Made by a program: the position numbers and the translations under genes
Assembly (NCBI GenBank): GCA_029168955.1
Contig: JAPDOI010000021.1
Coordinates: 316,001 to 380,000, forward strand
Direction of reading: 5' to 3'
Origin: Aplectana chamaeleonis
Lineage: Eukaryota > Nematoda > Chromadorea > Rhabditida > Cosmocercidae
DNA: 64,000 nt
Part shown: one piece after another, positions 43,839 to 54,620 of the stretch
How positions within the stretch are numbered: position 1 is the first letter of the stretch
How the letters are laid out: each line of letters starts with the position of its first letter
The notes under the pieces: generated by a model
The model's database searches: none
Seen by the model: only the letters and a program-made list of their open reading frames with translations
What the model was told of the DNA's origin: nothing

Positions 43839-46690
43839 ACATTTCGCGCATGCTTTGCCTTGACACAGCTGCATTTTCAAAGGCTGGCGTCATATGTTTA
43901 GTCAGCATTTTACGGGAGTGCGTTAAAGAACATTTTCTTATACAGTTGACGGTGCTATTTTTGGGGAGTTTGGAGAATGTGCTATTTTATTACATTCATT
44001 TTGCATGTGCATGGAGTGTGGTGTGTAGCGACCCAAGGCGCATGCTAGTTGTGTTCTGCACGAATTTTCAACGGATTCCGCTAAATGCCAAAGACAGAAA
44101 CCGTAGTTCTGACCGTATACCGTCTTAATCGGCAATCGATTTTTGTGAGCAAGCATTGTTTGAAATAGCATTGGATAGATTTTTGTATTTCACGAATCTG
44201 TCAGAAGGCAGTCCTCTTCTTTTTTCAATACCTGTTCAGCTGTTTAGCCTTTTGTGTGCATTTGTGCGTCGAACGAAAGTGTGGGTCCTGGTTTCGCAGT
44301 GCTTTGAGGGTGCTTTCCTTTAGGGAAAATGTTTTGCTGACGGAGAAAAATGAAGCGAAAGCAATTTTCTGATCAAATAGAATTGAAGTACCACCCAATT
44401 TATATTTAAAACATGTGTGTTGTAGTTAAAGGGAGCGACGAGAATTTTCTAAATGTGTTTTTGCAGCCGTTTCCATCTGTCTGGAATTTGGGGAAAAATA
44501 TTTAGCAATAAATCTGCAAACACTGCGAGCTTCCAGAAGTTTTTTTTGTTTTGGTAAAGCCATCTCAGTACCGTAAGGAAAGTTTCGAGGTTTTCTCTAG
44601 AGTTTGAGTTTTCGTTTTAAAATGCAATTATACAACAATATCTACGATGGTCGCCGTATTGAGCTGACAGCCCCTTTGGGTCGTGATTTTATATTGACGC
44701 TCTCGCAGTGTTCAGCGAGACGCAACCAGGGCGGAGATAGACCCCAATTTCAGTGCTCAAAAATATACAACCATAACCTCTCTGCGGTCCCTCAAGAAAG
44801 AAGTTAATTTTCTTTGGTTTTTTTTTCAATTTGATTAAATTTCAGAATGGTTCCTATTCAATCTTTTTCCCGTTTGCCGGCCTGCTGGACCGAGCGCACA
44901 CGCAAAATTTTTGGCAAAAATGACTTATAGAAAAGTGTGATTCGAGAAATATTTATGTAATTTCCTATCAGCCTTCAATATAATTTGGAGTCTTAGTATA
45001 TTGGGGTTTCAATATAATTGGTTCTTCACTCAGTTTATGTAGGTAGTGTTTTGAAGTAGCTGTGGGGACGATATGCTCTCTAGAACTAGTAGCATCGTAT
45101 CAGATGTGTAAGGAGACTTCAGTTGATAAGAAAGGACTGCTCTCTCCAAATGATAGTGCCGCCTAATCGCTACTAATGACCAATGATTATGAACCGCGCG
45201 ATCGATTTTCCAAGCAAAGTCGGGAAATGTTTGCAGTTTTGGAGGTTTGTTCCTCTGTGTGCAATGATTGTCTGTTTACTTGAACAAGTAACTATCGCGT
45301 TGCCTGCTTGTATAACACCAATCACGCCGCTTACTAGGGAATGTTTTCTGGTCAATTCTGGTCCGCTGTCTCCGAATCTGACATCGGATTTTGCAACGGA
45401 CACCTCTGAACGAAGTTATCAGCCAATTTTTAGTGTGTTCGGAAAAAAATTCGGATTCGGCTCGAAACTCTCAACTGGGGGTTATTCAGGGCGCTGAACG
45501 CGAATCTGGGTTCTGCTTGTCGCTAGACTTATGGTTACTTTAGGTTACGGTAGGCATAATGCTTTTTAACTGGCTTTAGCTACCTTAAAGATTCGAAAAT
45601 CAAAAAATTGTCCTCAAATTCGTGTTCGGCGTCCCAAATAACATCCACAGAGAAATTTTGGGCCAAATCTGAGACTTTGACCAAGCTACCGTATACCCAC
45701 TATAACCTACCGTGATCTATCAAAAATCGATAAAGATGTAGATTCGTATTTAGCACTGCAAATAACCCCCAGAGCAACAATTTGAGCCATATTTATCAAA
45801 GCACTCCTGAAATCGGCAAACGTCGCGATTTGCCATCAAATTTCCCCCCCCCCCCCCCGATGGAAAGCTTTGAACGAATCAAGTCGAGAAGCCAATCGTC
45901 AAATACACCCCAGATTCGTGATCAGCGCCCCCAATAACCCAACTGGAAGGATTTTGAGTTGAATCTGCAACATTCTTTTTGTAACGCTTCCAGAGATATG
46001 GATAAGCGCCCAACCGAAAATCCGTAAAGTCCAAAACGCTATCACTCTGTGCAAAGTTTGGAAAATGTGCCTTCAGCCAAAATTTGATCAGTGGGCTAGT
46101 TTTGGGCGCTGAACACATGCATGAGGTCCGTTTGCGGATTTCGCAAACACTAATGCGAGTTTTTGATAGAAAAAAAGGCGGGAAACACGAACTTTGACAG
46201 GCTATAACTTTTTTCGCAGATGTCCGTTGCAAAAGCCGAGTTCAGATTTGAAGAGGGCGTGCTAGAATTAACTAGAAAACATTTATCAGCTTTCTGATCC
46301 GGGGGTACACCATGCGAGGCTCCCTAGTTAGGCCTCGGGAATAGTTCGCCAATCGGATGTCGCCAGCTTGGTCGATAAGCATGAAAAACATGGATGAGGC
46401 CTGTTTCAGAGTTCGATCGCCGTGCGCATAATAATCATGAGAATCGATCGTTATCGCATCTCACGTCGATCCTCATTCGAAGCACGTTATCGGAGCGATC
46501 GGCGATGGAACTCCTAAAAAACCCTGAGAGAGGATGTCGGCCACAGCCGGCTACATTGAGTGTTTTTTTGACCTACCTCGTCCATGTTTTTCATAGGTAT
46601 CGACCGGGGCAGCCACGGCGGTTTTTTTTACCTTTAATGACCGGGGTCTAGGCAAGATTGAGGAAGAGAACTTCAATTGAAGATGATGGT
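43839..46690. other. Intronic sequence; a diverged repeat at about 45460-46250
   Basis: No supported gene. The part near 45460-46250 shares sentences such as GCTGAACACATG.., GATTACGGTAGG-like stretches and ATGAGGTCCGTTTGCGGATT-like sequence, in inverted order, with the foldback element at 52968-53960. I take it as an old relative. A long poly-C run lies near 45846-45859. Confidence 0.45.
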
Positions 46691-46948
46691 TGAGCCCAGG
46701 TTTGAGCAGGCCGTTGCGACCGGTGATCAAAATTTTACGACCCCCTCCCCTCCCCCTGGGATGAAAAAAATCTTCATGACCAAGATTTTTACGATTTTTA
46801 TTCATCTTTTTATATATTACATTGCCAAGTATTTAGACCCGCTTCATCGTTTATAACTTTCTGTATGGAGTTTTTTTCGAGTTTTTTTCTCTATTAGTCA
46901 TTTTTTTCCGATTTTATACCTGTCATGTGATCTGCCTCGCTTCGCCTA

Positions 46949-47160
46949 CAGGCCATAAAACGGCCAATGTCTCACCGTCGACTGCGTACCAACCGCACGC
47001 GCGTCGGAAGCAGACGGGTTTTGGCCGCCGCGCATGTTTTTGGCCGCCGCGGCGGCCGAAACTCGCCGTCGCGCGGCAGGCCGTCTGCTTCCGACGCCCG
47101 TGCGGCCGCGCGGCGCGTGGTACGCATTCGACGGTGAGACTTTGGCCGTTTTGTGGCCTG
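46949..47160. mobile_element. Hairpin MITE, TA duplication, second copy
   Basis: Termini CAGGCCATAAAACGGCC and GGCCGTTTTGTGGCCTG with TA at 46947-46948 and 47161-47162. It is a shorter sibling of 9828-10076 with a reduced GC-rich core. Confidence 0.9.
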
Positions 47161-47434
47161 TAAGTCACCTAATCTTATTTTTTGCAAATTTTTCTTCGTA
47201 AATATTTTTTGTCAATTCTATTTCAGTCATTTCGTCATTTCACTGCGTTTCTCAGTTTTTTCCATCACTTCAAGGTTTTATAGGTCAAACCATTTTCTTA
47301 AATAGTTCAAGACATTTTTTTAAAATTTTCAATTCCTAATTTCGCGGAAACATTACATTACCAAACCGCAAATTTTGCCAGGAAGCGAAACTTTTAGAAA
47401 TATACAATTGAAATAAATTATTATGGAATGGAAT

Positions 47435-47505
47435 GCCGCCGAGATGTCGTACGTTCACGCCGTGGCAGTGTGGAGGAAAGAAGATCACCTCTATGCAAAC
47501 CGACA
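47435..47505 (+). ncRNA. Predicted HDV-like ribozyme at the 5' end of the family 1 LINE at 47.4 kb
   Basis: P1 GCCGCC (47435-47440) with GGCAGU (47464-47469), one mismatch. P2 UGUCG (47445-47449) with CGACA (47501-47505). P3 ACG (47451-47453) with CGU (47461-47463) around L3 UUCACGC. P4 GAGG (47473-47476) with CCUC (47488-47491). J4/2 is AUGCAAAC. The AUG at 47444 lies within P2. The target duplication ends at 47435, so the cleavage site and insertion boundary agree within one base. Confidence 0.65.
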
Positions 47506-50500
47506 CCCCCTCCGCGAAGAGGGTTTTTGTCATGGGAGAGGTGCTGGCCGGCCGCGTCTCTCCTTCGGATTCTCCTGCTAAGGGCCGGCGTGGAGAGGAA
47601 TCCTGGACCCGCTCAGAAGTATCTATGCGCCACGTGCGGCGAGGATGTTAACTGGAGACATACCAGCGTCCAGTGCTTCGGATGCCAAAGGTGGGTGCAT
47701 CTCTCCTGTTCGGGTCTCAGCTCTGTGAGGCATCATAACTCTGCTTTTCGCTGTGTTTTATGCTCTTCACCTACCAACTCTGATTCCTCTTTCTCAAATC
47801 GCCCCCTTTCCATTGTACATATCAATCTCAACGGCCTTCGTACTAAACTTTCTGAGCTCTCTCTCTTCGCACGTACTTACCATCCAGATGTGATCATGGT
47901 TCAAGAAACCAAGCTCTCTCCATCCCCTACCTATCCTCATCCTAATATCCCGGGCTACACTGCCTTCCATGCTCCAATGTCAGCTCTTGGCGGAGGAGTT
48001 TCAACCTTTGTTTTATCTTCTCTCCCCTCCCACCTCATACCAAACACCCCCACGGATGGTACTCTCGAGTACCTTCCAATCCATCTCCCTCTTAAAACAC
48101 CCCTTTCTCTTTTCAACATATATATTCCCCCTACCACCTCATGCCCCTCCTCCTACAATCCCATTCCTCTTCTCAAACAACTCAACGATTATTCCCTCTC
48201 ATCATCAGTTGTTTTCGCGGGCGACTTTAATGCCCACACCTTCTGCTCGTCCCTTGGTTCTGATGCTAGAGGAGAAGAAGTCGAAGAATGGGCTGAGGAG
48301 TGCGACCTGGTCATCTTAAACGATGATCAGCCCACTCGTCTCCCTGCCAACATCCGATCGTCTAGCCCAGACGTAACTCTTATCTCGTCCAACCTTTCCA
48401 ACGCTTGCTCAAGGTCTACCTCAACAACATTGTCTAGTGATCATGTTCCCGTCTTTGTGCACATCGATCTCTCAAATTCTCTTGCTCCTTATTCTGGTGT
48501 TCGTCAACGTTCTTATCTCAATTTAGGCCAAGCAGACTGGTGCCTGTTCAGTGAGGTTGCGCTACGCCTAGCGGCTGATTACCTGTGGAATGGCAATGTG
48601 CACCAGAAGGAGCATCACTTATCTGATGCAATTCGCAGGGCCATGAAGGCGGCTATCCCTGTTGGCCGAGTTAAGACGTTCTATCCAAACGTCACCAGAG
48701 AAATTCTTCAGAAAATCAGGACTAGAGATGCCAGAAGAGCAGTTGACCATCTAGACCCTGTCGTCTTTCAGCTGGATGGTGAGATCAGAAAAGATCTCGA
48801 CCAGCACAAGAAAGAACAGTGGGAAAAATTCACAGAACAGTTGAATTTCAAGACGGACAGTGGAGCTACTTGGAAGGTGCTTCGGAAACTATCGGGAAAG
48901 AGCTCGCCAGCCACCATCTCCACTATTGAGTTCGGTAATAACGTTTTCAAGTCAGGAAACGAAGCCGCCTACTCTCTCGGTAAAAGTTTCTTTGTCACGA
49001 GTACAAGGCGAGGTCCGCAAAATAGAGTGACAGTAAGAGAGCTGTGCCGCCTCCCGCTCATGAGCACGGCCGATGCGTTCACTGTGGCGCAAGTAGAGAA
49101 GATTATAAAGGACATGCGGAACTCCAAAGCTGTCGGTCCGGACGGCATTTGTCCTGCTGTAATGAAGAAACTCCCGACTGAGATCCTTCCGCTCATCGTT
49201 GATATGATTAACACTTCGTTCAGCTCTTGCACTATTCCGCAAAACTGGAAGACAGCCAACGTCATCCCGTTGCCCAAGCCTGGCAAACCTCAGTCATCAG
49301 TAAAGGGATCTCGTCCCATTAGCTTGATGTCACCTTTCGCCAAGGTGTCGAAAAGCTCATTGTCAGAGATCTAGCGGAGCACAACGAGAAGCAGTTGTTT
49401 CAACATGGGTTCAGGAGGCTACATTCCACAACTACGGCGTTGCTAGAAATTACCAGCTATGCTATCGACGGGTTCAACTTTAACAAGCCATTGAGAACTG
49501 TAGCTGTTGCGTTGGATCTCACCAAGGCATTTTATACGGTTAACCTTGGAGTCCTGTCAAGCAACATACTGACATACTGGAGTCGTCAATACCATCTTGG
49601 CAGAAGCGCTGGATATCGGCCTTTATTAAAGGTCGGCGGGCAAGAGTCATGTTTCAGAACCATGTATCCAACAGTATTCCTATGGCAGCTGGAGTCCCTC
49701 AGGGCGGGGTTCTATCGCCAGCCCTCTTCAGTCTGTACCTCAAAGATATGCCTGAGCCTCCACAGGACATCAAGGTCGTCGCGTATGCTGATGGCATAAC
49801 AATCATGTATCGAGATAGGGACTTACAGGTGGCCGCCACTAAGATCAACGAGTACCTGATCACACTGAAGAGCTTTTTCGACCGCAAGATGCTAATTATC
49901 TCTGCAGCCAAGTCGTCAGTGTCCGTTCTCACGACGGACCCATCCGAGCACAGCGCTCATCCGGATGTCGTGTGGGATGGAGACCGTTTGCCTGCTGCTC
50001 GCTTTCCAAAGCTGCTCGGTCTTGTGCTCGATCCGTCACTCAAGTTTCATAAGAATACCGAGCAGAAGCAGGCAGTCGTTAAAGCTAAGCTCAACGTTCT
50101 CAGTGCCCTGGGCGGCCCTTCGTGGGGTAGCAGCAAGGAGACTATACTCACAACGAATAAGGCATTTCTGCAGCCCGCCCTGGAGTACGCCGCACCGGTT
50201 TGGCAGCATCTCGTCTCAGAATCCTCCTGGACAAAGATGCAACGAGTACAAAATGCTGCTCTACGTATCGCCACCGGATGTGCAAGGAGTTCCCCAATCG
50301 AGCACCTGCATGCTGAGACCCGTCCATTACCAGTGAAGGAGCACTGTCAGCTCCAGGCCCAGCAATTCCGCATTAACATTATAAAGCAACCAAATCACCC
50401 GTCGTGGAGAGTGCTAAACCTCGTGAGAGAGAGAAGTATAAGAAAGCCATTCGCCGATGCTCCAAACAAAGTCAATTTGCAAAGATGGCACGACTCACAG

Positions 50501-50887
50501 CAAGAACGACTCCGTCTTTTGCGCGAGGAGCACACCAAGTTCGTACGGTGTCATCTTGTGAAGGTGGCCATAAATCCTATACTAGGAGATATACCGCCCC
50601 CCGTCTGCACCTCAGAGTCTCAACTCGGAAGAAGGGCGAGATGCACGCTCGCATCATTACGCTGTGGTCACTCTACAATGCTAATGTCTTATGTCAGCAA
50701 GATTGACAGCAGCAAATCTGATGTGTGCCCGGACTGCGGTATCGTCGGCCATGATACCGCACATTTATTCAACTGTCCGGAGAGACCTACCACGCTGACA
50801 CCAATGGACCTATGGATGAATCCACTACTGGTCGCCCAGTTCCTCCGCCTATGACAAAACCCTCTATGTGGCTGCAAAGAAGAAGAA
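47436..50887 (+). mobile_element. Full-length PHD-EN-RT LINE, family 1, 3452 bp, 11-bp TSD
   Basis: Flanked by GGAATGGAATG at 47425-47435 and 50888-50898. It starts with a predicted ribozyme and ends in an AAAGAAGAAGAA tail. It is the best preserved family 1 copy here, with only two single-base frameshifts in 3.4 kb. It is in the same orientation as the V-ATPase gene. Confidence 0.94.
47437..50854 (+). pseudogene. LINE family 1 polyprotein: 2A-like motif, PHD, endonuclease, RT, CCHC
   Basis: The open frame to 49374 has no AUG of its own between the element end and the endonuclease. It encodes LLRILLLRAGVERNPGP (2A-like motif 47587-47610), a PHD-type finger (47626 to about 47763: CATCGEDV, CFGCQRWVHLSCSGL, CVLC), an APE endonuclease (VHINLNGLRTKLSELSLF, VIMVQETKL, GGGVSTFV, VFAGDFNAHTF, SSDHVPVFVHIDL) and RT fingers (NSKAVGPDGICPAVMKKLP). 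Single-base frameshifts near 49350 and 49590 shift to 49649-50854, which has GVPQGGVLSPALFSLYLKD, the active-site box as YADG (49784-49795) instead of YADD, and the knuckle CPDCGIVGHDTAHLFNC. The copy cannot make active RT. Confidence 0.92.
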
Positions 50888-51191
50888 GGAATGGAATGAA
50901 ATTAAAGATTAATTTGTAACTGTTATGCTTCGCTACAAAACGGCTATGACTTGACACTCAAGAAAAACTCTAAATGGGGAAAAATGACCTTCGTTGAGAA
51001 GAATGAGCAGAATTTTTTTCTAAAATGTCCCACAAAAGTGAAGGATATTCATTTGAAATAAGAAAAATTTTCCCTTTTTTTCCAAAAATTTTACGACCCC
51101 CCGAAAATTTTCATTTTCTTGAAAAATTTCCCAAATTTTTACGACCCTCTCGTTACGACCGGTCGCAACCCTGCCCAACCCTGGTTGAGCC

Positions 51192-51594
51192 TGAATATCA
51201 TTGAATCAATCGTACCCAAACGTTCAAAACGTCTGGCGGTAGTGTCCATGATGAAATTCTTGTTTGGTTTTTCTTTGTTAAGATGCTGTTTCAGTTATGA
51301 CCGTGGTATAGTGGAGGGTGCTACTTTTTTTGCGACCGGCCAGTTTTTTTTTTAAATATGAAGCAACTCAATCCATTTTGACACACTATCGCGTGAAATT
51401 GGAATGCGCGGATTTCGGTGAGCAGTTTACTCAATTAGGCGCATTTTCGCTTTTTTTGCGATCGTATGCTATAATTAATAGACGTGCAGAGTTTGATGTG
51501 TTGCAAAATCGGTCAAGAATTTCGCTGTGGACACCATCATGATGATTTCATAAATACATCAAAGAATGATGACGACTTTGTGATGAGTGTACAG
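51192..51594. other. End of the large intron
   Basis: No transposon recognised. An open frame from 51484 runs into exon 4A. The acceptor TGTACAG ends at 51594. Confidence 0.4.
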
Positions 51595-51743
51595 CTTTAT
51601 GAGGTTGAGCATGATCGACGTCGCTGTGCTGAATCAACGAGGAGGACGAGGTCGCTCTCCAGAGACCAGGAGCCGCTTATTGTTACGGCAGAAGAAGAGC
51701 CGTTAATGGGACCGGGTTTATCAATGGCAATGCTTAGACTCGG
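51595..51743 (+). CDS. unc-32: V-ATPase subunit a, alternative exon 4A-like
   Basis: The frame reads LYEVEHDRRRCAESTRRTRS, then LSRDQEPLIVTAEEEPLMGP and GLSMAMLRLG. It is joined in phase 0 to exon 4 and ends CTC GG|GTAGGT in phase 2, so exon 5 (57710) supplies the rest of the Gly codon and then FVAGVI. The LRLG-FVAGVI junction is a family hallmark. An in-frame alternative start at 51604 (VEHDRR) after TTATGAG is possible and would drop three residues. The segment lies in the variable part of the N-terminal arm. In C. elegans unc-32 mutually exclusive exons here give tissue-specific forms. Confidence 0.88.
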
Positions 51744-52967
51744 GTAGGTGGTCGCAGGTGCAAGCGAGAATTCCAGCAACATAAATTTCTCTCAGCATTG
51801 ACTTTGTTGTGGCAAATCAATCGTTTTTGGAAGTTCAACAAGTTTGGAACGCTTGCATTCGTATTCCTCTCAAAAATCACAACAATTGCGCAATGTATGG
51901 TGAATATAGTAGCTGATGTGAGGTCGCTGCACAGCATCCAACATACCCACAACGTCGTTTTAAAAACCTATGTGTCTCACGTCTTTTTTTGCATGTTTTC
52001 TCAAGTCACGCCTTAATAATAGAAGATCACGAGTGAATATTTTGATTGTGTCTAGAAAATGTTTGAGAATAGTGTTTTGTGTCTGCTTCTCTGACTCATA
52101 AAGTTTTCTCCTCGAGCACCATAGAAGTGACCGGCCGAAATTGCTTTCGTTACTTTTGGACTGAAACAGAATTGTTGTGGTTTTTGTATATATTTTCCCC
52201 TCTTTCAACCAGTCTCGGCTGTATGTGGATCATAATCCTGTGAGGCTTTCAAGCCAGGATAGGAGGAGAAATGGCAGTTGAAATCTAAGGGAACCCATGT
52301 TCCATCACGTTTTTTGATAATCGTCACCCAGATGAGTGGCGGCTTCATACGTGAACAATACATAGATACACTGCCTTCTCAATGGCCCTAATTTACTGAA
52401 CCTTGGATTCTTTATGAGCCTCTGTGATCCGCGAATTCAATTACTCATTTGCAACATAGAATTATGATGGCTGAAGAAGCCTTCAAAGTTTTCCGCTAGT
52501 CTAGAACCTTTGTGTTCTGAATTCATCGGGTGCGAAGTATGACTGCTTACAAAGAGATTTGCGGCTAAATTGAAACACAAAATTTCCTGTAGGCCCGCTA
52601 AACCCCTCGACGTATTCTTGTTCATACTCTGCCAATTCGAGACTTGATGCCTCAGCAAAAGAGACTTCATGCTCATGTACAAGCCGGCATGAAGTCTTAA
52701 TTTGCCGCGTTAAATTCACTGTATGGGTGAATTTGTCGCTAGGATAGGTGAGAAGGAGGTGAATATCCCGTGAAAATGGTGCGAACTGGCAGCGAGAGAG
52801 GGTTCAATTTACCCCGAAAATGAGGTGAAGTTACCTCGAAAAATGGGTGAGTTTACCTCGAAAATTTCACGAATTTGAAGGTCCACAGCGCAGGAAGCCC
52901 CGCCTTGTCCGCAACATGGGCGTATTTACCGAGGTCTGCGGTGAGGAGCCACCCTCTGCGGACCGCG
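51744..52967. other. Intron between alternative exons 4A and 4B, first part
   Basis: No gene or clear transposon recognised. A short GTGAGTTTACCTCGAAAA-type repeat occurs at about 52725-52870. Confidence 0.35.
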
Positions 52968-53960
52968 GAGTAACTCGTTAGTATCTCTTGTGGCTCAATA
53001 GTAAAACTGCGCAGTATCCCGCCGCGAGCCGCAGGTTCCAAGAAGTTACAAGCTTAAAAAGCTCATTTTTTGTGCTTTTTGTACCTTCCAAAAAGCGCGT
53101 TATTCTTCGGAAAATCCGGAAACGGACCTCATAAATGTGTTCAGCACCCAAAACTACCACCCTGAGCAAATTTTGGGTGAACGAACATTTTCCGTACTTT
53201 GTCCAGACTGACAGCGTTTTAGACTTGTACGGATTTTCGGTTGGGCACTTATTTCTACTAATTGAGGGCTCTGGAAGCGTTTTAGAAAAATGTTCCAGAT
53301 TTGACTTGAAATTCTCCCAGGGGGGTTTTTTGGGGGGCTGTTCACGATTCTGTGATTTATTAGTCGATTTTCAAAAGTTTTCGGCTCATTTCGTTTGAAG
53401 CTTCCCAACCGCGGAAAATTTCGAGGGAAAAACGCCACTTTCGAGATTTCCGGTTTTCTACGATAGATATGTCTCAAAATCATTTGCTGAGGGTTATTTG
53501 GAGTGCTAAACACGAATCTGGAGTCCGTTTATCGATTTTTTTGCAGATTACGGTGGGTATACGGTAGTTTGGTCTAAATCTCAGATTTTATTAAAAATTT
53601 GTATACGGGGGTTAATCGGGGTGGAGAATACGAATTTAACGTCCGTTTGTCGATTTTCAAAATACTAAGGTGGGTTTTGACCCCTAAATGACATGTTACC
53701 TACCGTAACCTACAGTAAACCTCAAAATTTCGGCAAATGGACTCCAGATTCGTGTTCACCACCTTAGATTACCCCTACACACAGCTTTTGAGCTAAATCC
53801 GAGAAAATTTTTTGAAACTCTAAAAAAATGCCTGATGCCTTTGCCTTTTCGCCAGGCTTAAAAAATGCTCATAACTTTTTCGAACCTGCGGCTCGCGGCG
53901 GGATACTGCGCATTTTTACTATTGAGCCAGAAGAGATACTAACCATACTAGTCGTTTTGG
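52968..53960. mobile_element. Foldback element, about 1 kb
   Basis: The arms at about 52976-53075 and 53842-53958 are inverted copies with few differences. Both contain TGGCTCAATAGTAAAA and GCGCAGTATCCCGCCGCGAG in one arm and their complement in the other. The interior repeats sentences such as CACGAATCTGGAGTCCGTTT. A relative lies near 45460-46250. Confidence 0.8.
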
Positions 53961-53993
53961 CAGATCCGACCTACGCTTTTTATACTTCCCTTG

Positions 53994-54620
53994 TAAGTCG
54001 ATTTTTCAAAATTTCGAATAATCGAGTTTTCGACTAAGTCGATTTTTGAAAATTTCGAATAACCGAGTTTTCGACTAACTCGATTTTCAAGAACTTCGAA
54101 TAATCGAGTCTTCGACTAAGTCGATTTTTCAAAATTTCGAATAATCGAGTTTTCGACTAACTCGATTTTTCAAAATTTCGATTAATCGAGTTTTTTAATT
54201 CGATTTTTCGTTCGAATAATCGATTTTTTCAAACTCGACTAAAATAATCGAGTTTTCGACTAACTCGATTTTCAGGAATTTCGAATAATCGAGATTTCGA
54301 CTAATTCGATTTTTCAAAATTTCGAATAATCGAGTTTTCGACTAAGTCGATTTTTCAAAATTTCGAATAATCGAGTTTTCGACTAAGTCGATTTTTCAAA
54401 ATTTCGAATAATCGAGTTTTCGACTAACTCGATTTTCAGGAGTTTCGAATTATCGGGTTTTCGACTAATTCGATTTTTCAAAATTTCGAATGATCGAGTT
54501 TTCGACTAACTCGATTTTTCAAAATTACGAATAATCGAGTAGTCGAATTGACTCGATTTTTCGAATAATCGAATGGTCATGTTTTTGACTAACTCAATTT
54601 TTCCAATTTTCAACAATTGA
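53994..54620. repeat. 41-bp satellite array, TCGATTTTTCAAAATTTCG unit
   Basis: About fourteen copies of a unit reading TCGATTTTTCAAAATTTCGA then ATAATCGAGTTTTCGACTAA, with copy-to-copy variants (GTCGA/CTCGA, CAGGAATTTCG). It resembles the 42-bp array at 2165-2405 in its TTCGAATAA word and near-equal period. It continues at 56033-56300 after unrelated sequence and a hAT MITE. Confidence 0.92.

Larger units (their letters stand above)
46697..51183. mobile_element. hAT family B element bounding a 4.5-kb block, exact 8-bp TSD
   Basis: Left end CAGGTTTGAGCAGG and right end CCTGCCCAACCCTG, flanked by GTTGAGCC at 46689-46696 and 51184-51191. Subterminal CGTTGCGACCGG and ACGACCGGTCGCAAC resemble the other family B copies. 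Its own sequence is only about 0.8 kb: the rest is a TA-type MITE (46949-47160) and a full-length LINE (47436-50887) that landed inside it. Confidence 0.85.
21188..51594 (+). other. 30.4-kb intron upstream of the alternative exons
   Basis: Runs from donor GTAAGT (21188) to the acceptor ending at 51594. I found no further subunit a exon in it. Most of it is transposon: a foldback element split by a 12-kb hAT-bounded block, a full-length LINE (39836-43827) and a hAT-bounded block holding another LINE (46697-51183). A minor open frame at 44604-44807 has no recognised domain. Confidence 0.8.

Noticed and set aside
44604..44807. 67-codon plus-strand frame
   Set aside because: No domain, no flanking splice sites that would fit the V-ATPase gene phase.
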